Assembly (NCBI GenBank): GCA_949293815.1
Contig: CASFEZ010000013.1
Location: forward strand, 1-52,733
Direction of reading: 5' to 3'
Length of the DNA stretch: 52,733 bases
Source: an uncultured Eubacteriales bacterium
GTDB lineage: Bacteria > Bacillota > Clostridia > Oscillospirales > Acutalibacteraceae
In this document: positions 32,474-40,569 of the stretch, piece by piece
Position numbering within the stretch: position 1 is the stretch's first letter
How the letters are laid out: each line of letters begins with the position of its first letter
The notes under the pieces: generated by a model
The model's database searches: none
The model's input: only the letters and a program-made list of their open reading frames with translations
Told to the model about the DNA's origin: nothing
Made by a program: the position numbers and the translations under genes

Positions 32474-33856
32474 ATGCATATGGCTGAAAATGTAAAGAAA
32501 AAACGAAACAGCGTCTACGCTTCCGACCAGAAGAAGCGTACGGCAAAAAAATCGACCAAAAAACAGAAAAATTATATCCCGCCGGATTTGGAGCTGAAAA
32601 AGGGAAAAGTACGGGAAAAGATTGGCAAATGGTTTGTTCTAATGGTGTTTCTCACCCTGTTGGAGGCGGCGATGGATTTATCCGCTCTGAACGGCATTGC
32701 CGAAGAGCAGCTGCCCACGGTGCTTTTGCTGCTGGGCGGGTATTTGGCGGCGCAGTGGGTGTATTATATCGTTGCCGGTCTGATGCTGCGGCGGCGGATG
32801 GAACTGGAAATGGCGGGCTTTTTGCTGTCCAACATCAGTTTGGTTATCACCGCCAGCGTTTATCCCGACCGGCTGACCACCCAGCTGGTTGCCGTGATTG
32901 GCGGCATTCTGGTTTTTGCGTTCCTGGTCTGGTTTATGGGCAACGTCAACCGGGTCACTGTCAGCCGGATGCCCATTGGTCTTGCGGCGGTCGGGCTATT
33001 GGCGCTGACGCTGGTTTTGGCGGAATACAACAACGGCGCAAAAAACTGGCTGTATTTGGGCTCGTTTTCCATCCAGCCCTCCGAAATTGTCAAGGTCGCC
33101 TTTGTCTTTGTGGGCGCGGCGACGCTGGATAAAATTCAAAATACCCGTTCCATCGCCAAATATGTGGTGTTCGCCATGGTCTGCGTCGGGCTCCTGTTCT
33201 TAATGCTCGATTTCGGTACGGCGCTGATTTTCTTTGCCACCTTCCTTATCATCGCGTTCCTGCGCTCCGGCGATATTAAAACCATTGTGCTCATTTGTAC
33301 CGCGGCGCTCATGGGCGGTGTTTTCATTATCTTATATAAGCCCTATGTGGCCAACCGGTTCGCCACCTACCGCCATATCTGGGATTATATCGACGCGGGC
33401 GGCATGCAGCAGACCCGAACCATTATTTATTCGCTGAGCGGCGGTCTGTTCGGCGTGGGGCTGGGCAACGGCAAGCTGCGCAATATTTTTGCCGCTACCG
33501 AGGACTTGGTGTTCGGCGTGGTCTGTGAGGAATTGGGCATGATTACCGCCATTGCCATTCTGCTGGCGTATGTGTTGTTCCTGATTTACGCTATCCGCAG
33601 TGCCAAATATGCCCGCTCCTCCTTTTACGCCATTGCGGCCTGCTCGGCGGCGGGGATGCTGCTGTTCCAGGCGATTCTGAATGTGTTCGGCGTTATGGAT
33701 ATCCTGCCCTTTACCGGGGTGACGCTGCCGTTTATCAGCCGGGGCGGCTCGAGTATGCTTTGCAGCTGGGGGCTTCTGGCGTTCCTGAAGAGCGTGGATA
33801 TCCGCACCTATCCGAAAGTGATGCGGGAGCTGTACCAGCAAAAGGAAAGGATTTGA
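32474..33856 (+). CDS. SEDS-family peptidoglycan glycosyltransferase (RodA/FtsW/SpoVE type)
   Basis: A 460-residue polytopic membrane enzyme that polymerises lipid II with a cognate class B PBP. It begins with ~45 basic residues (KKKRNSVYASDQKKRTAKKS), longer than usual. SEDS hallmarks follow: NNGAKNWLYLGSFSIQPSEI, LMLDFGTALIFFATFLII, LFGVGLGNGKLRNIFAATED with LVFGVVCEELG, and the C-terminal FGVMDILPFTGVTLPFISRG with GGSSM. The catalytic-type Asp of TM7/loop (TEDLVF) is present. The ATG at 32474 has only a weak GC-rich ribosome site; an ATG two codons later is possible. It follows the FHA gene and is seven bases from the PBP gene. Confidence 0.93.
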   Translation: MHMAENVKKKRNSVYASDQKKRTAKKSTKKQKNYIPPDLELKKGKVREKIGKWFVLMVFLTLLEAAMDLSALNGIAEEQLPTVLLLLGGYLAAQWVYYIVAGLMLRRRMELEMAGFLLSNISLVITASVYPDRLTTQLVAVIGGILVFAFLVWFMGNVNRVTVSRMPIGLAAVGLLALTLVLAEYNNGAKNWLYLGSFSIQPSEIVKVAFVFVGAATLDKIQNTRSIAKYVVFAMVCVGLLFLMLDFGTALIFFATFLIIAFLRSGDIKTIVLICTAALMGGVFIILYKPYVANRFATYRHIWDYIDAGGMQQTRTIIYSLSGGLFGVGLGNGKLRNIFAATEDLVFGVVCEELGMITAIAILLAYVLFLIYAIRSAKYARSSFYAIAACSAAGMLLFQAILNVFGVMDILPFTGVTLPFISRGGSSMLCSWGLLAFLKSVDIRTYPKVMRELYQQKERI

Positions 33857-33862
33857 TGCCGG

Positions 33863-35239
33863 ATGAATACCATTGCCAAGCGGGCGAAAATTTTATATAT
33901 CATCGTGGCGGTATTTGCCGCCGGACTGGTGTTTTTGGCAGCGACCTTTATCGTCAACGGGGATACCTATGCCACCAACACCCGCAACCAGCATATTTAC
34001 AGCGGCAATGTGCTCATCAGCGGCGGACGGGTGCTGGACCGGAACGGGGAAGTGCTGACGGCGGTGGAAAACGGCAGCCGGGTATACAATGCCGATTCGG
34101 TTATCCGCCGCGCCACCTTACATGTTTTGGGCGAAAGCGGCTATATTGCCGGCGGCGTATTGGAGCAATACAGCGCCGAGCTGATTGGCTATAACCTGAT
34201 AACCGGCGTCTTTACCGCCACCGAACAGGGCGGCAACGATGTCAGGCTGACGCTGGACGCCTCCCTGTGCGCCGATGCCTATCGGGCGCTGGACGGGCAA
34301 AAGGGAACGGTCGGCGTATATAACTATCAAACCGGCGAGCTGGTCTGCATGGTGTCCACCCCTGCCTATGACCCGGAAAACAAGCCGGCGGATATTGACG
34401 AAAATGAGGACTATGACGGCGCGTATCTGAATAAGTTCCTCTACGGGCAATATGTGCCCGGTTCCACCTTCAAGGTGGTTACCGCCGTCTGCGCGGTGGA
34501 GAATATGCCCGATGTCCTGACCCGTACCTTTACCTGCACCGGGGAATACAACGCCGCAGACGGTACGGTGATTTGCAACGATACCCACGGTACGCTGACC
34601 TTTCAGCAGGCGTTTAATCAGTCCTGCAACAGTGTGTTTGCCCAATTGGCGGATGAGCTGGGCGCGGAAAAAATGACCGCCACCGCCCAGGCGCTGGGGG
34701 TTACCGAATCGCTCGCCGTCAACCGGCTGAACACCGCCCGGGGCTCTTACGATGTCTCTGGCGCCTCCCAGGCGGATTTGGGCTGGTCGGGCATCGGCCA
34801 GTATACGGATATGGTCAATCCCTGTAATATGATGACATTGGCGGGCGCCATCGCAAACGGCGGCACGGCGCATATTCCCTATTATGTGGACGGGGTTTAC
34901 AGCGCCGACGGCATAGAAATTCTGGACGAAACCGGCACGGCGACCCGCACCTATATGAGCAGCGCCACCGCGTCGGTATTGAAAAATTTGATGCGCACCA
35001 CCGTAACGGATTATTACGGCGAAAGCTATTTCCCGGATATGGAAATGTGCGCCAAAACCGGTACCGCCGAGGTCGGCGAGGAGCAGCGCCCTCATTCCTG
35101 GATGATTGGTTTTTCCCAGCGGGAGGACTTTCCCTATGCCTTTGCGGTGGTGGTGGAAAACGGCGGCTCCGGCTACTATACCGCCGGCGCAGTCGCTTCG
35201 GATGTGATGGCGAGCCTGTGGGATATCGTGATGGAATAA
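33863..35239 (+). CDS. Penicillin-binding transpeptidase, PbpA-like class B PBP
   Basis: A 458-residue transpeptidase anchored by one N-terminal helix (about 9-31). It crosslinks the glycan made by the preceding SEDS enzyme. The N-terminal linker domain (40-140) includes GGRVLDRNGEVLT. The penicillin-binding domain has Ser201 in PGSTFKVV, the SxN motif Ser254-Cys-Asn256 in FNQSCNSVFA, and KTG at 398-400 in CAKTGTAEVG. The short pedestal and about 460-residue length match the PbpA group rather than the long PBP2/PBP3 group. Third gene of the FHA-SEDS-PBP operon; a strong terminator follows 10 bases after the stop. Confidence 0.94.
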   Translation: MNTIAKRAKILYIIVAVFAAGLVFLAATFIVNGDTYATNTRNQHIYSGNVLISGGRVLDRNGEVLTAVENGSRVYNADSVIRRATLHVLGESGYIAGGVLEQYSAELIGYNLITGVFTATEQGGNDVRLTLDASLCADAYRALDGQKGTVGVYNYQTGELVCMVSTPAYDPENKPADIDENEDYDGAYLNKFLYGQYVPGSTFKVVTAVCAVENMPDVLTRTFTCTGEYNAADGTVICNDTHGTLTFQQAFNQSCNSVFAQLADELGAEKMTATAQALGVTESLAVNRLNTARGSYDVSGASQADLGWSGIGQYTDMVNPCNMMTLAGAIANGGTAHIPYYVDGVYSADGIEILDETGTATRTYMSSATASVLKNLMRTTVTDYYGESYFPDMEMCAKTGTAEVGEEQRPHSWMIGFSQREDFPYAFAVVVENGGSGYYTAGAVASDVMASLWDIVME

Positions 35240-35248
35240 ATGGATATA

Positions 35249-35281
35249 AAAAATGCGTCGGAATCGTTCCGGCGCATTTTT
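35249..35281. terminator. Terminator of the FHA-SEDS-PBP operon
   Basis: AAAAATGCGTCGGAA and TTCCGGCGCATTTTT flank a TCG loop. Convergent with the ATP-grasp gene ending at 35299, so both may use it. Confidence 0.85.
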
Positions 35282-35298
35282 GTTTATCATATGGATGT

Positions 35299-36324
35299 TC
35301 AGCGGAAGAAATCTTCGCCTAAAATTTTTGAAAAAATCGGAAGATAGCCCTGTTTGCTGCCGTTCAGCCCGTGGTTCTGGCAAAGGGTATAGGAGGGCAG
35401 ATGGTTGCCCTCTACCAGCAGCGGTCCTTCGGGCGCGATGGCCACATCCCAGCCCACATAGCCGACCCGCGGCTCTACCAGCGCCGCCTGCAAACACAGG
35501 TCAATCGCTTCATTATAATATGGAATCTGAAAATCCGCAAAGCGCACGCCGCTGACCGGATGGGCTTCGTAATAGGCGGACTGCTTGTCGCAGAACGCCC
35601 GGCGGGAAATCTGGTGGTTATTACCAATCAGCGCGTACATGCCGCCGGTGGTGATGTTGTCGAACCGGTTTTTGCCGTTGCCCGCCCGCAAAAGGGCATA
35701 AACAAAATGGGGCGTGCCGTCCTTCATCACCGTAACCACCCGCAGGGTATTGACGCTGGAGGGGCAGAGCTTTTCCATTTGCGGGTGCTGGCGAATGGTT
35801 TCCTCTACCAGCAGCTTCTTTTCCGCTTTCAGCCGCTCATACAGCGCGCGGTAGTCCGTGTCCTCGTCCAGCGCAATCAGCTCGAGCCCCTGTCCGCCGA
35901 ACGAATCGGTCACTTTGGCGAATACCGATGTCCTGCCCTTGCAAAAGGCGGCAAAGTCCGCCGCGCTGCTTTCGTTCAAAAGAATATAGTCCCGGTGCAA
36001 AAAAGAGGCGAACCGGCGGTTGAAACGGGGTTTGTCGATAAATACCGCAATGGCGTCCCGGTCGTTCAGCTTGTTGGACAGCACGGAATTGTGGTGCATG
36101 GTCATATAGGTTCGGCGGTTTTTGGGGTCGCGGTTCTCGGCAAAGCCGAAAACCCGATAATCCAGGTAGCCGATATTGTATGTCACTGTGCAATGCAGCA
36201 TATCCATCGCCAAAAACGCTTTGGATACGCCGGTTTCCTGATGGATAATATCAATATTCTGTTTCATGCGCTTTACGCTGGCGGAGCCGACCCGGCGCAA
36301 AAACGCCGCCATATCTTTTTTCAT
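35299..36324 (-). CDS. Sugar-transfer-associated ATP-grasp protein, copy A
   Basis: A 341-residue cytoplasmic ATP-grasp enzyme matching the sugar-transfer-associated group (ATPgrasp_ST) in pattern: FAKVTDSFGGQGLELI (nucleotide Gly-rich loop), KLLVEETIRQHPQM, LCPSSVNTLRVVTV, DNITTGGMYALI, and PRVGYVGWDVAIAPEGPLLV followed by EGNHLPSY (metal-binding Glu/Asn). Such enzymes ligate an acid to an amine or thiol with ATP and are predicted in cell-surface glycan modification. The ATG at 36324 gives an N-terminus colinear with copy B (MKKDMAAFLRRVGSAS); upstream in-frame codons were rejected. Divergent from a close paralogue at 36566; the stretch GYLDYRVFGFAENRDP is identical in both. Confidence 0.85.
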   Translation of the reverse strand: MKKDMAAFLRRVGSASVKRMKQNIDIIHQETGVSKAFLAMDMLHCTVTYNIGYLDYRVFGFAENRDPKNRRTYMTMHHNSVLSNKLNDRDAIAVFIDKPRFNRRFASFLHRDYILLNESSAADFAAFCKGRTSVFAKVTDSFGGQGLELIALDEDTDYRALYERLKAEKKLLVEETIRQHPQMEKLCPSSVNTLRVVTVMKDGTPHFVYALLRAGNGKNRFDNITTGGMYALIGNNHQISRRAFCDKQSAYYEAHPVSGVRFADFQIPYYNEAIDLCLQAALVEPRVGYVGWDVAIAPEGPLLVEGNHLPSYTLCQNHGLNGSKQGYLPIFSKILGEDFFR

Positions 36325-36459
36325 GATCTCACAACCTGATTTTATACTAATCCTTTTTTGTGGGGAAGGCAAGCGGAAAATGTCGAAGCCGTCCGCCAAT
36401 AAATTACGAAAATTTAATCAATTTTTATATGATTTATATGATTTTTGTTTGATTGCGTC

Positions 36460-36488
36460 TTTACATATTTTGTCGATTCTGATATAAT
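36460..36488 (+). promoter_or_regulatory. Promoter of ATP-grasp copy B
   Basis: TTTACA-N17-TATAAT, 77 bases before the ATG at 36566. Confidence 0.65.
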
Positions 36489-36510
36489 GATCATGCTTAC
36501 TAACTGGGGA

Positions 36511-36546
36511 GAACGGTGTGAGGACACTGTTCTTGAAAAAACAGTG
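36511..36546 (+). promoter_or_regulatory. Two mutually exclusive leader hairpins before ATP-grasp copy B
   Basis: GAACGGTGT (36511-36519) can pair with ACACTGTTC (36524-36532; one G-U or mismatch). Alternatively CACTGTT (36525-36531) pairs exactly with AACAGTG (36540-36546), just before the AGGGG ribosome site at 36551. The middle segment is shared, so only one can form. Confidence 0.35.
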
Positions 36547-36565
36547 AAAAAGGGGAAAATTGAAT

Positions 36566-37594
36566 ATGAAGAAAGATATCGGGGCTTTTTTGCGTCGGGT
36601 CGGTTCAATGAGTTTTGCGCGTATGGGAGGCAATATTGACGCAATTCATCAGGAAACAGGGGTGTCCAAATCGTTTATCCGTTTGGATATGCTTCACTGT
36701 GCCCTGCGGTACGGTATGGGGTATCTCGACTACCGGGTTTTCGGCTTTGCCGAGAACCGCGACCCGGCAAACCGCCGCACCTATATGACGATGAACCACA
36801 ACACCTGCCTGTCCCGCAAATTAAACGACCGCGCCGCCATTGCGGAATTTATCGATAAGGGGAAGTTTAATCAAAAATTCCGCGACTTTATCGGACGGGA
36901 TTTTCTGATTTTGCCGCCGGAAAACGGTGCGTCGGCGCTGAAAGCGTTCTGCCGGGGGAAGGAAGCTGTTTTTGCAAAGGTAACAACCTCCTTCGGCGGA
37001 CAGGGGCTGGAAAAAATACAGCTCGATGCCGTTTCGGATTACGAGGCGCTGTATGACAGACTCCTATCGGAAAAGAAAACGCTGGTGGAGGACGCGCTGT
37101 TGCAAAACGAGGCGATGGCATCGCTTTGCCCGCAAAGCGTCAATACACTGCGCATGGTTACGGTTTTTTACGGCGGACAGGCACATTATGTATACGGGCT
37201 GGTGCGTATGGGCAACGGCAAAAATGCCGTGGATAATATCTCCGCCGGCGGGCTGTATGCCCTGCTGAACGACGACGGTACGCTTTCGCCGAAAGCGTTT
37301 TGCGATAAGAAGTCCGCCTATTACGAAGCGCATCCCGCTTCCGGGGTGCGGTTTGGCTCGTTTTCCGTGCCGTATTTCGCACAGGCGAAAGCACTTTGTC
37401 TGAGAGCTGCCGCCATGGAGCCAAAAGTCGGCTATGTGGGCTGGGATGTTGCCATAACAAAAGATGGTCCTGTTTTAATTGAGGGAAATCACCTGCCCGG
37501 GTATGATATGTGCCAAAATCACGGCTTAAACGGTAGCAGAACCGGAATCTTGCCAAAGTTCGAGGCCATTGTCGGCACGGGATTTTTTGGATAA
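36566..37594 (+). CDS. Sugar-transfer-associated ATP-grasp protein, copy B
   Basis: A 342-residue paralogue of the divergent copy A, colinear over its full length with all ATP-grasp elements kept: FAKVTTSFGGQGLEKIQLD, KTLVEDALLQNEAM, CPQSVNTLRMVTVFYGG, DNISAGGLYALL, EPKVGYVGWDVAITKDGPVL with IEGNHLPGYDMCQNHGLNG. The substrate is unknown; surface glycan or cell wall modification is inferred from the family. AGGGG lies ten bases before the ATG at 36566; a TTG at 36560 is possible but worse placed. Differences cluster in the substrate-proximal middle, so the two may act on related but distinct acceptors. Confidence 0.85.
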   Translation: MKKDIGAFLRRVGSMSFARMGGNIDAIHQETGVSKSFIRLDMLHCALRYGMGYLDYRVFGFAENRDPANRRTYMTMNHNTCLSRKLNDRAAIAEFIDKGKFNQKFRDFIGRDFLILPPENGASALKAFCRGKEAVFAKVTTSFGGQGLEKIQLDAVSDYEALYDRLLSEKKTLVEDALLQNEAMASLCPQSVNTLRMVTVFYGGQAHYVYGLVRMGNGKNAVDNISAGGLYALLNDDGTLSPKAFCDKKSAYYEAHPASGVRFGSFSVPYFAQAKALCLRAAAMEPKVGYVGWDVAITKDGPVLIEGNHLPGYDMCQNHGLNGSRTGILPKFEAIVGTGFFG

Positions 37595-37604
37595 ACATAA
37601 AAAG

Positions 37605-37645
37605 AAAAAGCGATTGAACAAAAACAGCTGCGCAATCGCTTTTTT
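37605..37645 (+). terminator. Terminator of ATP-grasp copy B
   Basis: AAAAAGCGATTG pairs with CAATCGCTTTTT around a 16-base loop, 10 bases after the stop. Confidence 0.85.
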
Positions 37646-37722
37646 ATTTTTTCAGCGTGTAAAAACGGTTTCGCCGGGCAAAAATCCCTTGCATTTTTTG
37701 ACAAAGGAAGGGCGGTTGTTTA

Positions 37723-37751
37723 TTGACTGTTTGCATGAAATATGCTAAGAT
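37723..37751 (+). promoter_or_regulatory. Promoter of the metallophosphoesterase gene
   Basis: TTGACT-N17-TAAGAT, 43 bases before the ATG at 37795. Confidence 0.6.
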
Positions 37752-37794
37752 AAAGATGTATATTTTATGCAAATGCTATAGGAGGTTTTTTGTT

Positions 37795-39240
37795 ATGAAA
37801 AAAAGTGTGCGGCGTGTTTTGGCGCTGCTGTTGACAGCGGCGTTGCTGTTCGGCTGCTGCTGGAGCGCGAGTGCGGCTACGGTGGATACCGAAGGGAAAT
37901 TGACGCGCATTGCCAGCGTGATGAACGGCGATACCGAAACATCCCGGGGCATCAGCTGGGCGACCGAAGAGAAAACCGACAGCATCGTTCTGGTGTCGGA
38001 AAACGAGGATATGAGCGGCGCGGTGGAATATACCGGTTCTGCCACGATTTTTAACGGCTATTATATGCATAAGGTCGTTGTGGATCATCTGGAAGCTGGC
38101 AAAACCTACTATTATACGGTAGGCGACAGCGCGCTGCGCAGCCGGGTCTGCTCCTTTACTACCGACCCTGGTCGGGGCAATGCGATAAGCTTCCTGGCGT
38201 TTGCCGATGTGCAGGCCAGCAGCCGGGAAAATTTTCAGCAGGCGGCTTCTGTGGTAAAGGCAGGTTATGAGCTGTTCCCGGATGTGGATTTTTCCGTGAA
38301 CCTGGGCGATTATGTCAACGACTGCACCAACGACGAGTGGAACTGGTATTTTGAGGAATTTGCCTTTTTGAACGATTCTGTTTCCATGGCGCCGGTTGCC
38401 GGCAACCACGAGGGCAACCTGAAATGGTTCTGGTTTGATTCCATGTTCAATATCGGCAAGGCAGAGGGCTCCGCCTCGACCACCGGCTGTTACTATTCCT
38501 TCGATTACGGCGATGCGCATATTGCGGTGCTGAACACCAACGATATGTATCCCATGTCCGAGCAGCAGATTAACTGGCTGAAAAACGATATGAACGCCAC
38601 GGACGCGACCTGGAAAATCGTGATGCTGCACCGCTCGCTGTATTCGGCGGGCAAGCATACCAATAAGCCCGATTCCGCTATCATGCGCAATATGCTGCTG
38701 CCGGTCATTGACGAATTGGACATTGATTTGGTGCTGGGCGGTCATGAGCATATGTATCTGCGTACCTATCCGGTCAGCGGCGAGGGCAATGTTGATGAGG
38801 ATTGCACCTATATTACCGAACTGGTCGATGGGGTAGAAACCACCTTTGCCGTGGACCCGGCGGGCACGGTGCATGTTATGCCCTCTACGGCGGGCACCAA
38901 ACGGTATGAGGTCAACGACAACGCGCTGGACTATATTACCGATGCCGCCGCAAAGATAGACACCACCCGCGACAAGGGCGGTATTGTGACCAATATCAGC
39001 ATCGATGGCGGCAAACTGGTGTATCAGGCGTATCTGGTTGATGACGACACTGGGGAGGTCACTTTATATGACAGCTTCGGTATTCAAAAATCCACCACCG
39101 GCGCGGTCAACGAGGGTTGGGAGGATTTGCCCACCGATGCCGAATCGAACCTTGCCGCCAACATCCGCAACCTGTTCTGGAAGCTGTTGTGGCTGGTTCA
39201 GTTCTATTTGACCGAAGTGCTGCCGCAGCTGTTCCGATAA
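37795..39240 (+). CDS. Secreted purple-acid-phosphatase-like metallophosphoesterase
   Basis: A 481-residue exported phosphoesterase. A signal peptide (1-27, basic MKKSVRR, hydrophobic core, SASAA) precedes a fibronectin-like PAP N-terminal domain (about 30-125). The metallophosphatase core shows Asp138 in AFADVQ, Gly-Asp 171-172 in VNLGDYVND, the GNHE box (203-206), His279 in VMLHRSLY and GHEH (316-319). So the dinuclear metal site looks complete, with Gln in the first motif. The last ~25 residues (RNLFWKLLWLVQFYLTEVLP) form a strongly hydrophobic amphipathic tail that may bind membrane. GGAGG lies nine bases before the ATG at 37795. Single gene; the natural phosphate ester is unknown. Confidence 0.9.
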   Translation: MKKSVRRVLALLLTAALLFGCCWSASAATVDTEGKLTRIASVMNGDTETSRGISWATEEKTDSIVLVSENEDMSGAVEYTGSATIFNGYYMHKVVVDHLEAGKTYYYTVGDSALRSRVCSFTTDPGRGNAISFLAFADVQASSRENFQQAASVVKAGYELFPDVDFSVNLGDYVNDCTNDEWNWYFEEFAFLNDSVSMAPVAGNHEGNLKWFWFDSMFNIGKAEGSASTTGCYYSFDYGDAHIAVLNTNDMYPMSEQQINWLKNDMNATDATWKIVMLHRSLYSAGKHTNKPDSAIMRNMLLPVIDELDIDLVLGGHEHMYLRTYPVSGEGNVDEDCTYITELVDGVETTFAVDPAGTVHVMPSTAGTKRYEVNDNALDYITDAAAKIDTTRDKGGIVTNISIDGGKLVYQAYLVDDDTGEVTLYDSFGIQKSTTGAVNEGWEDLPTDAESNLAANIRNLFWKLLWLVQFYLTEVLPQLFR

Positions 39241-39251
39241 AACCCGACAAT

Positions 39252-39294
39252 AAAAAAAGCTGTTCACTGCTTATGGGCGGTGGACAGCTTTTTT
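39252..39294. terminator. Terminator after the metallophosphoesterase gene
   Basis: AAAAAAGCTGTTCAC pairs with GTGGACAGCTTTTTT around a loop containing TGCTTATGGGCG. Convergent with the phosphodiesterase gene ending at 39334. Confidence 0.85.
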
Positions 39295-39333
39295 ATATGC
39301 TGGAAGGGGCAGCCTTCTGTTTTGCGCGGCAGG

Positions 39334-40053
39334 TTACTCTAAAATATTGCTGGTGATATAGTCAATCCCCCAGCTGACCAGATTTTGCGCACAGGTGGGG
39401 TCATCGTTTGTCCAGCAATTGACTTTCAGCCCCTTTTCGTGTATATGCGCAATGCGATCCTCTGTCAGCTCGGTATATTCGATGTCCAAATCCATCTGTT
39501 TTTCCGCAAGCTCGTCTATCAAAGCGTCGGTATAGGTATCGGTTAAAAACTGTACCGGCTGGTCAGGGTATTTTTCTCTTAAATCCACCAGATTGCCCAT
39601 TTCAAAGGAAATAAAAATGGTGTTTGCCAGCCACCCCAAATCGGAAATGATGGAAACAATCTGCCAAACCTGTTCTTTGGTGAAACGGTTCTTTAGCTCC
39701 AATACGGCAAACTTTTCGTATTTTTTGCAAAGCAGAATGTACTCCTCCAGCGATGGAATGCGTAAGTCGGTGCGGCCGCGCTTGCCGTCCTTGTCCGTAA
39801 GGCGCAGTGCCCGCAGCGTTTCATAGGTGGATTTTTCAACGGTTAAATCATCCAGCCCGATGCGGGCGGTGGTATCATCGTGAAAAACCACATAGCCGCC
39901 GTCGGCGGTTACATGCACATCGGTTTCAATACCGAAATAGCTGCGGTTCCCCGCAGCCACGAAAGCAGCGCAGGTGTTTTCCTGTTCAATGCCGCTCAAG
40001 CCCCGGTGGGCAATGAGCTTTGTTTGACCGCGGTCAATTTTCATGGTGTTCAT
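39334..40053 (-). CDS. Glycerophosphodiester phosphodiesterase
   Basis: A 239-residue GDPD-family TIM-barrel enzyme that hydrolyses glycerophosphodiesters to glycerol-3-phosphate and an alcohol. Motifs: LIAHRGLSGIEQENTCAAF (metal and catalytic His), FGIETDVHVTADGGYVVFHD with the second catalytic His, PSLEEYILLCKKY, VLELKNR, and the C-terminal VNCWTNDDPTCAQNLVSWGI. There is no signal peptide, so it is intracellular. The ATG at 40053 is eight bases after AAGGAG; an in-frame ATG at 40137 lies within the -35 box of its promoter and was rejected. Single gene with its own promoter. Confidence 0.93.
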   Translation of the reverse strand: MNTMKIDRGQTKLIAHRGLSGIEQENTCAAFVAAGNRSYFGIETDVHVTADGGYVVFHDDTTARIGLDDLTVEKSTYETLRALRLTDKDGKRGRTDLRIPSLEEYILLCKKYEKFAVLELKNRFTKEQVWQIVSIISDLGWLANTIFISFEMGNLVDLREKYPDQPVQFLTDTYTDALIDELAEKQMDLDIEYTELTEDRIAHIHEKGLKVNCWTNDDPTCAQNLVSWGIDYITSNILE

Positions 40054-40108
40054 CTTTCTCGCTCCTTGTATTTGTTCGCTTTTGCCAGCTTTATTGATTG
40101 CTGCTGTT

Positions 40109-40137
40109 ATTGTAAGCGCTTTGTCCCGGATTGTCAA
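40109..40137 (-). promoter_or_regulatory. Promoter of the phosphodiesterase gene
   Basis: TTGACA-N17-TACAAT on the minus strand, a perfect -35, 55 bases before the start. Confidence 0.65.
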
Positions 40138-40213
40138 CTGTTGAACTCAAAGTCGGATTGTGTGATTAATATTGCATAAAACGGAAGAATTTTTGAATAA
40201 TAGTAGTCATGTA

Positions 40214-40242
40214 TTGACTTTTCTACTAAATAATGGTATAAA
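40214..40242 (+). promoter_or_regulatory. Promoter of the tandem micro-genes
   Basis: TTGACT-N17-TATAAA with TGG before the -10, 79 bases before the first micro-gene start. The DNA around it is very AT-rich. Confidence 0.65.
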
Positions 40243-40321
40243 TTATATAAATCTATACATAAAATTTATAATATAGCTGCTATTTAACGAAATTCTATTT
40301 TTATGTCGGGAGGCGATAAAA

Positions 40322-40402
40322 ATGCTTGATCTCTTGGCGCGGCTGATGGAATTCTTTTACCAAGTTTATGCTGCCGTACAGGAATGGCTGGGGCAGTCCT
40401 GA
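40322..40402 (+). CDS. Micro-protein 1 (26 residues), amphipathic
   Basis: A very short gene supported by GGGAGG eight bases before the ATG, a promoter upstream and a related second gene downstream. The peptide starts MLDLLA, continues RLMEFFYQVYAAVQEWLG and ends QS. It is predicted to be one helix with a hydrophobic face and few charges (Asp, Arg, two Glu), with no leader and no cysteine. The core aligns without gaps with micro-protein 2 (R-L-x-E-F-F, later Ala, Glu, Leu-Gly). I know no named family. A membrane-active peptide, a signalling peptide or a regulator of a membrane partner are all possible; a chance ORF is less likely given the repeated architecture. Confidence 0.6.
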   Translation: MLDLLARLMEFFYQVYAAVQEWLGQS

Positions 40403-40482
40403 CTTCGCTTGGTGTTGCGAAAGGAAAGCCATATCGTTATGCATCCTGCATGGGAATCATATAATAGAAGGGAGGCAATACC

Positions 40483-40554
40483 ATGACCGTTGTTATCCGT
40501 TTGTATGAATTTTTCAGCGCACTATGCGCCATGCTTATGGAAGCGCTGGGCTAA
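40483..40554 (+). CDS. Micro-protein 2 (23 residues), amphipathic
   Basis: Starts MTVVI and continues RLYEFFSALCAMLMEALG to the stop. GGGAGG lies seven bases before the ATG at 40483. It repeats the RL-x-EFF and terminal LG of micro-protein 1, 80 bases upstream, and so looks like a tandem duplicate that has diverged. It has one Cys. The spacer between the two holds a small hairpin (TTCGC/GCGAA) and a TATAAT-like box without a good -35, so both are probably on one transcript ending at the hairpin at 40570. No neighbouring exporter or receptor is evident; the adjacent genes are a phosphodiesterase and an amino acid importer. Confidence 0.6.
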   Translation: MTVVIRLYEFFSALCAMLMEALG

Positions 40555-40569
40555 TATTTGGCAGAAATA

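Noticed and set aside
34118-35497. Long minus-strand open frame opposite the PBP gene
   Set aside because: Gly/Arg/His-rich translation typical of antisense shadows in GC-rich genes; the plus strand carries all three PBP motifs.
40322-40554. Type I toxin or phenol-soluble-modulin homologues
   Set aside because: Length is similar, but no antisense RNA layout was seen, the peptides lack a typical membrane-spanning core, and the acidic charge differs from modulins. Kept only as unknown micro-proteins.
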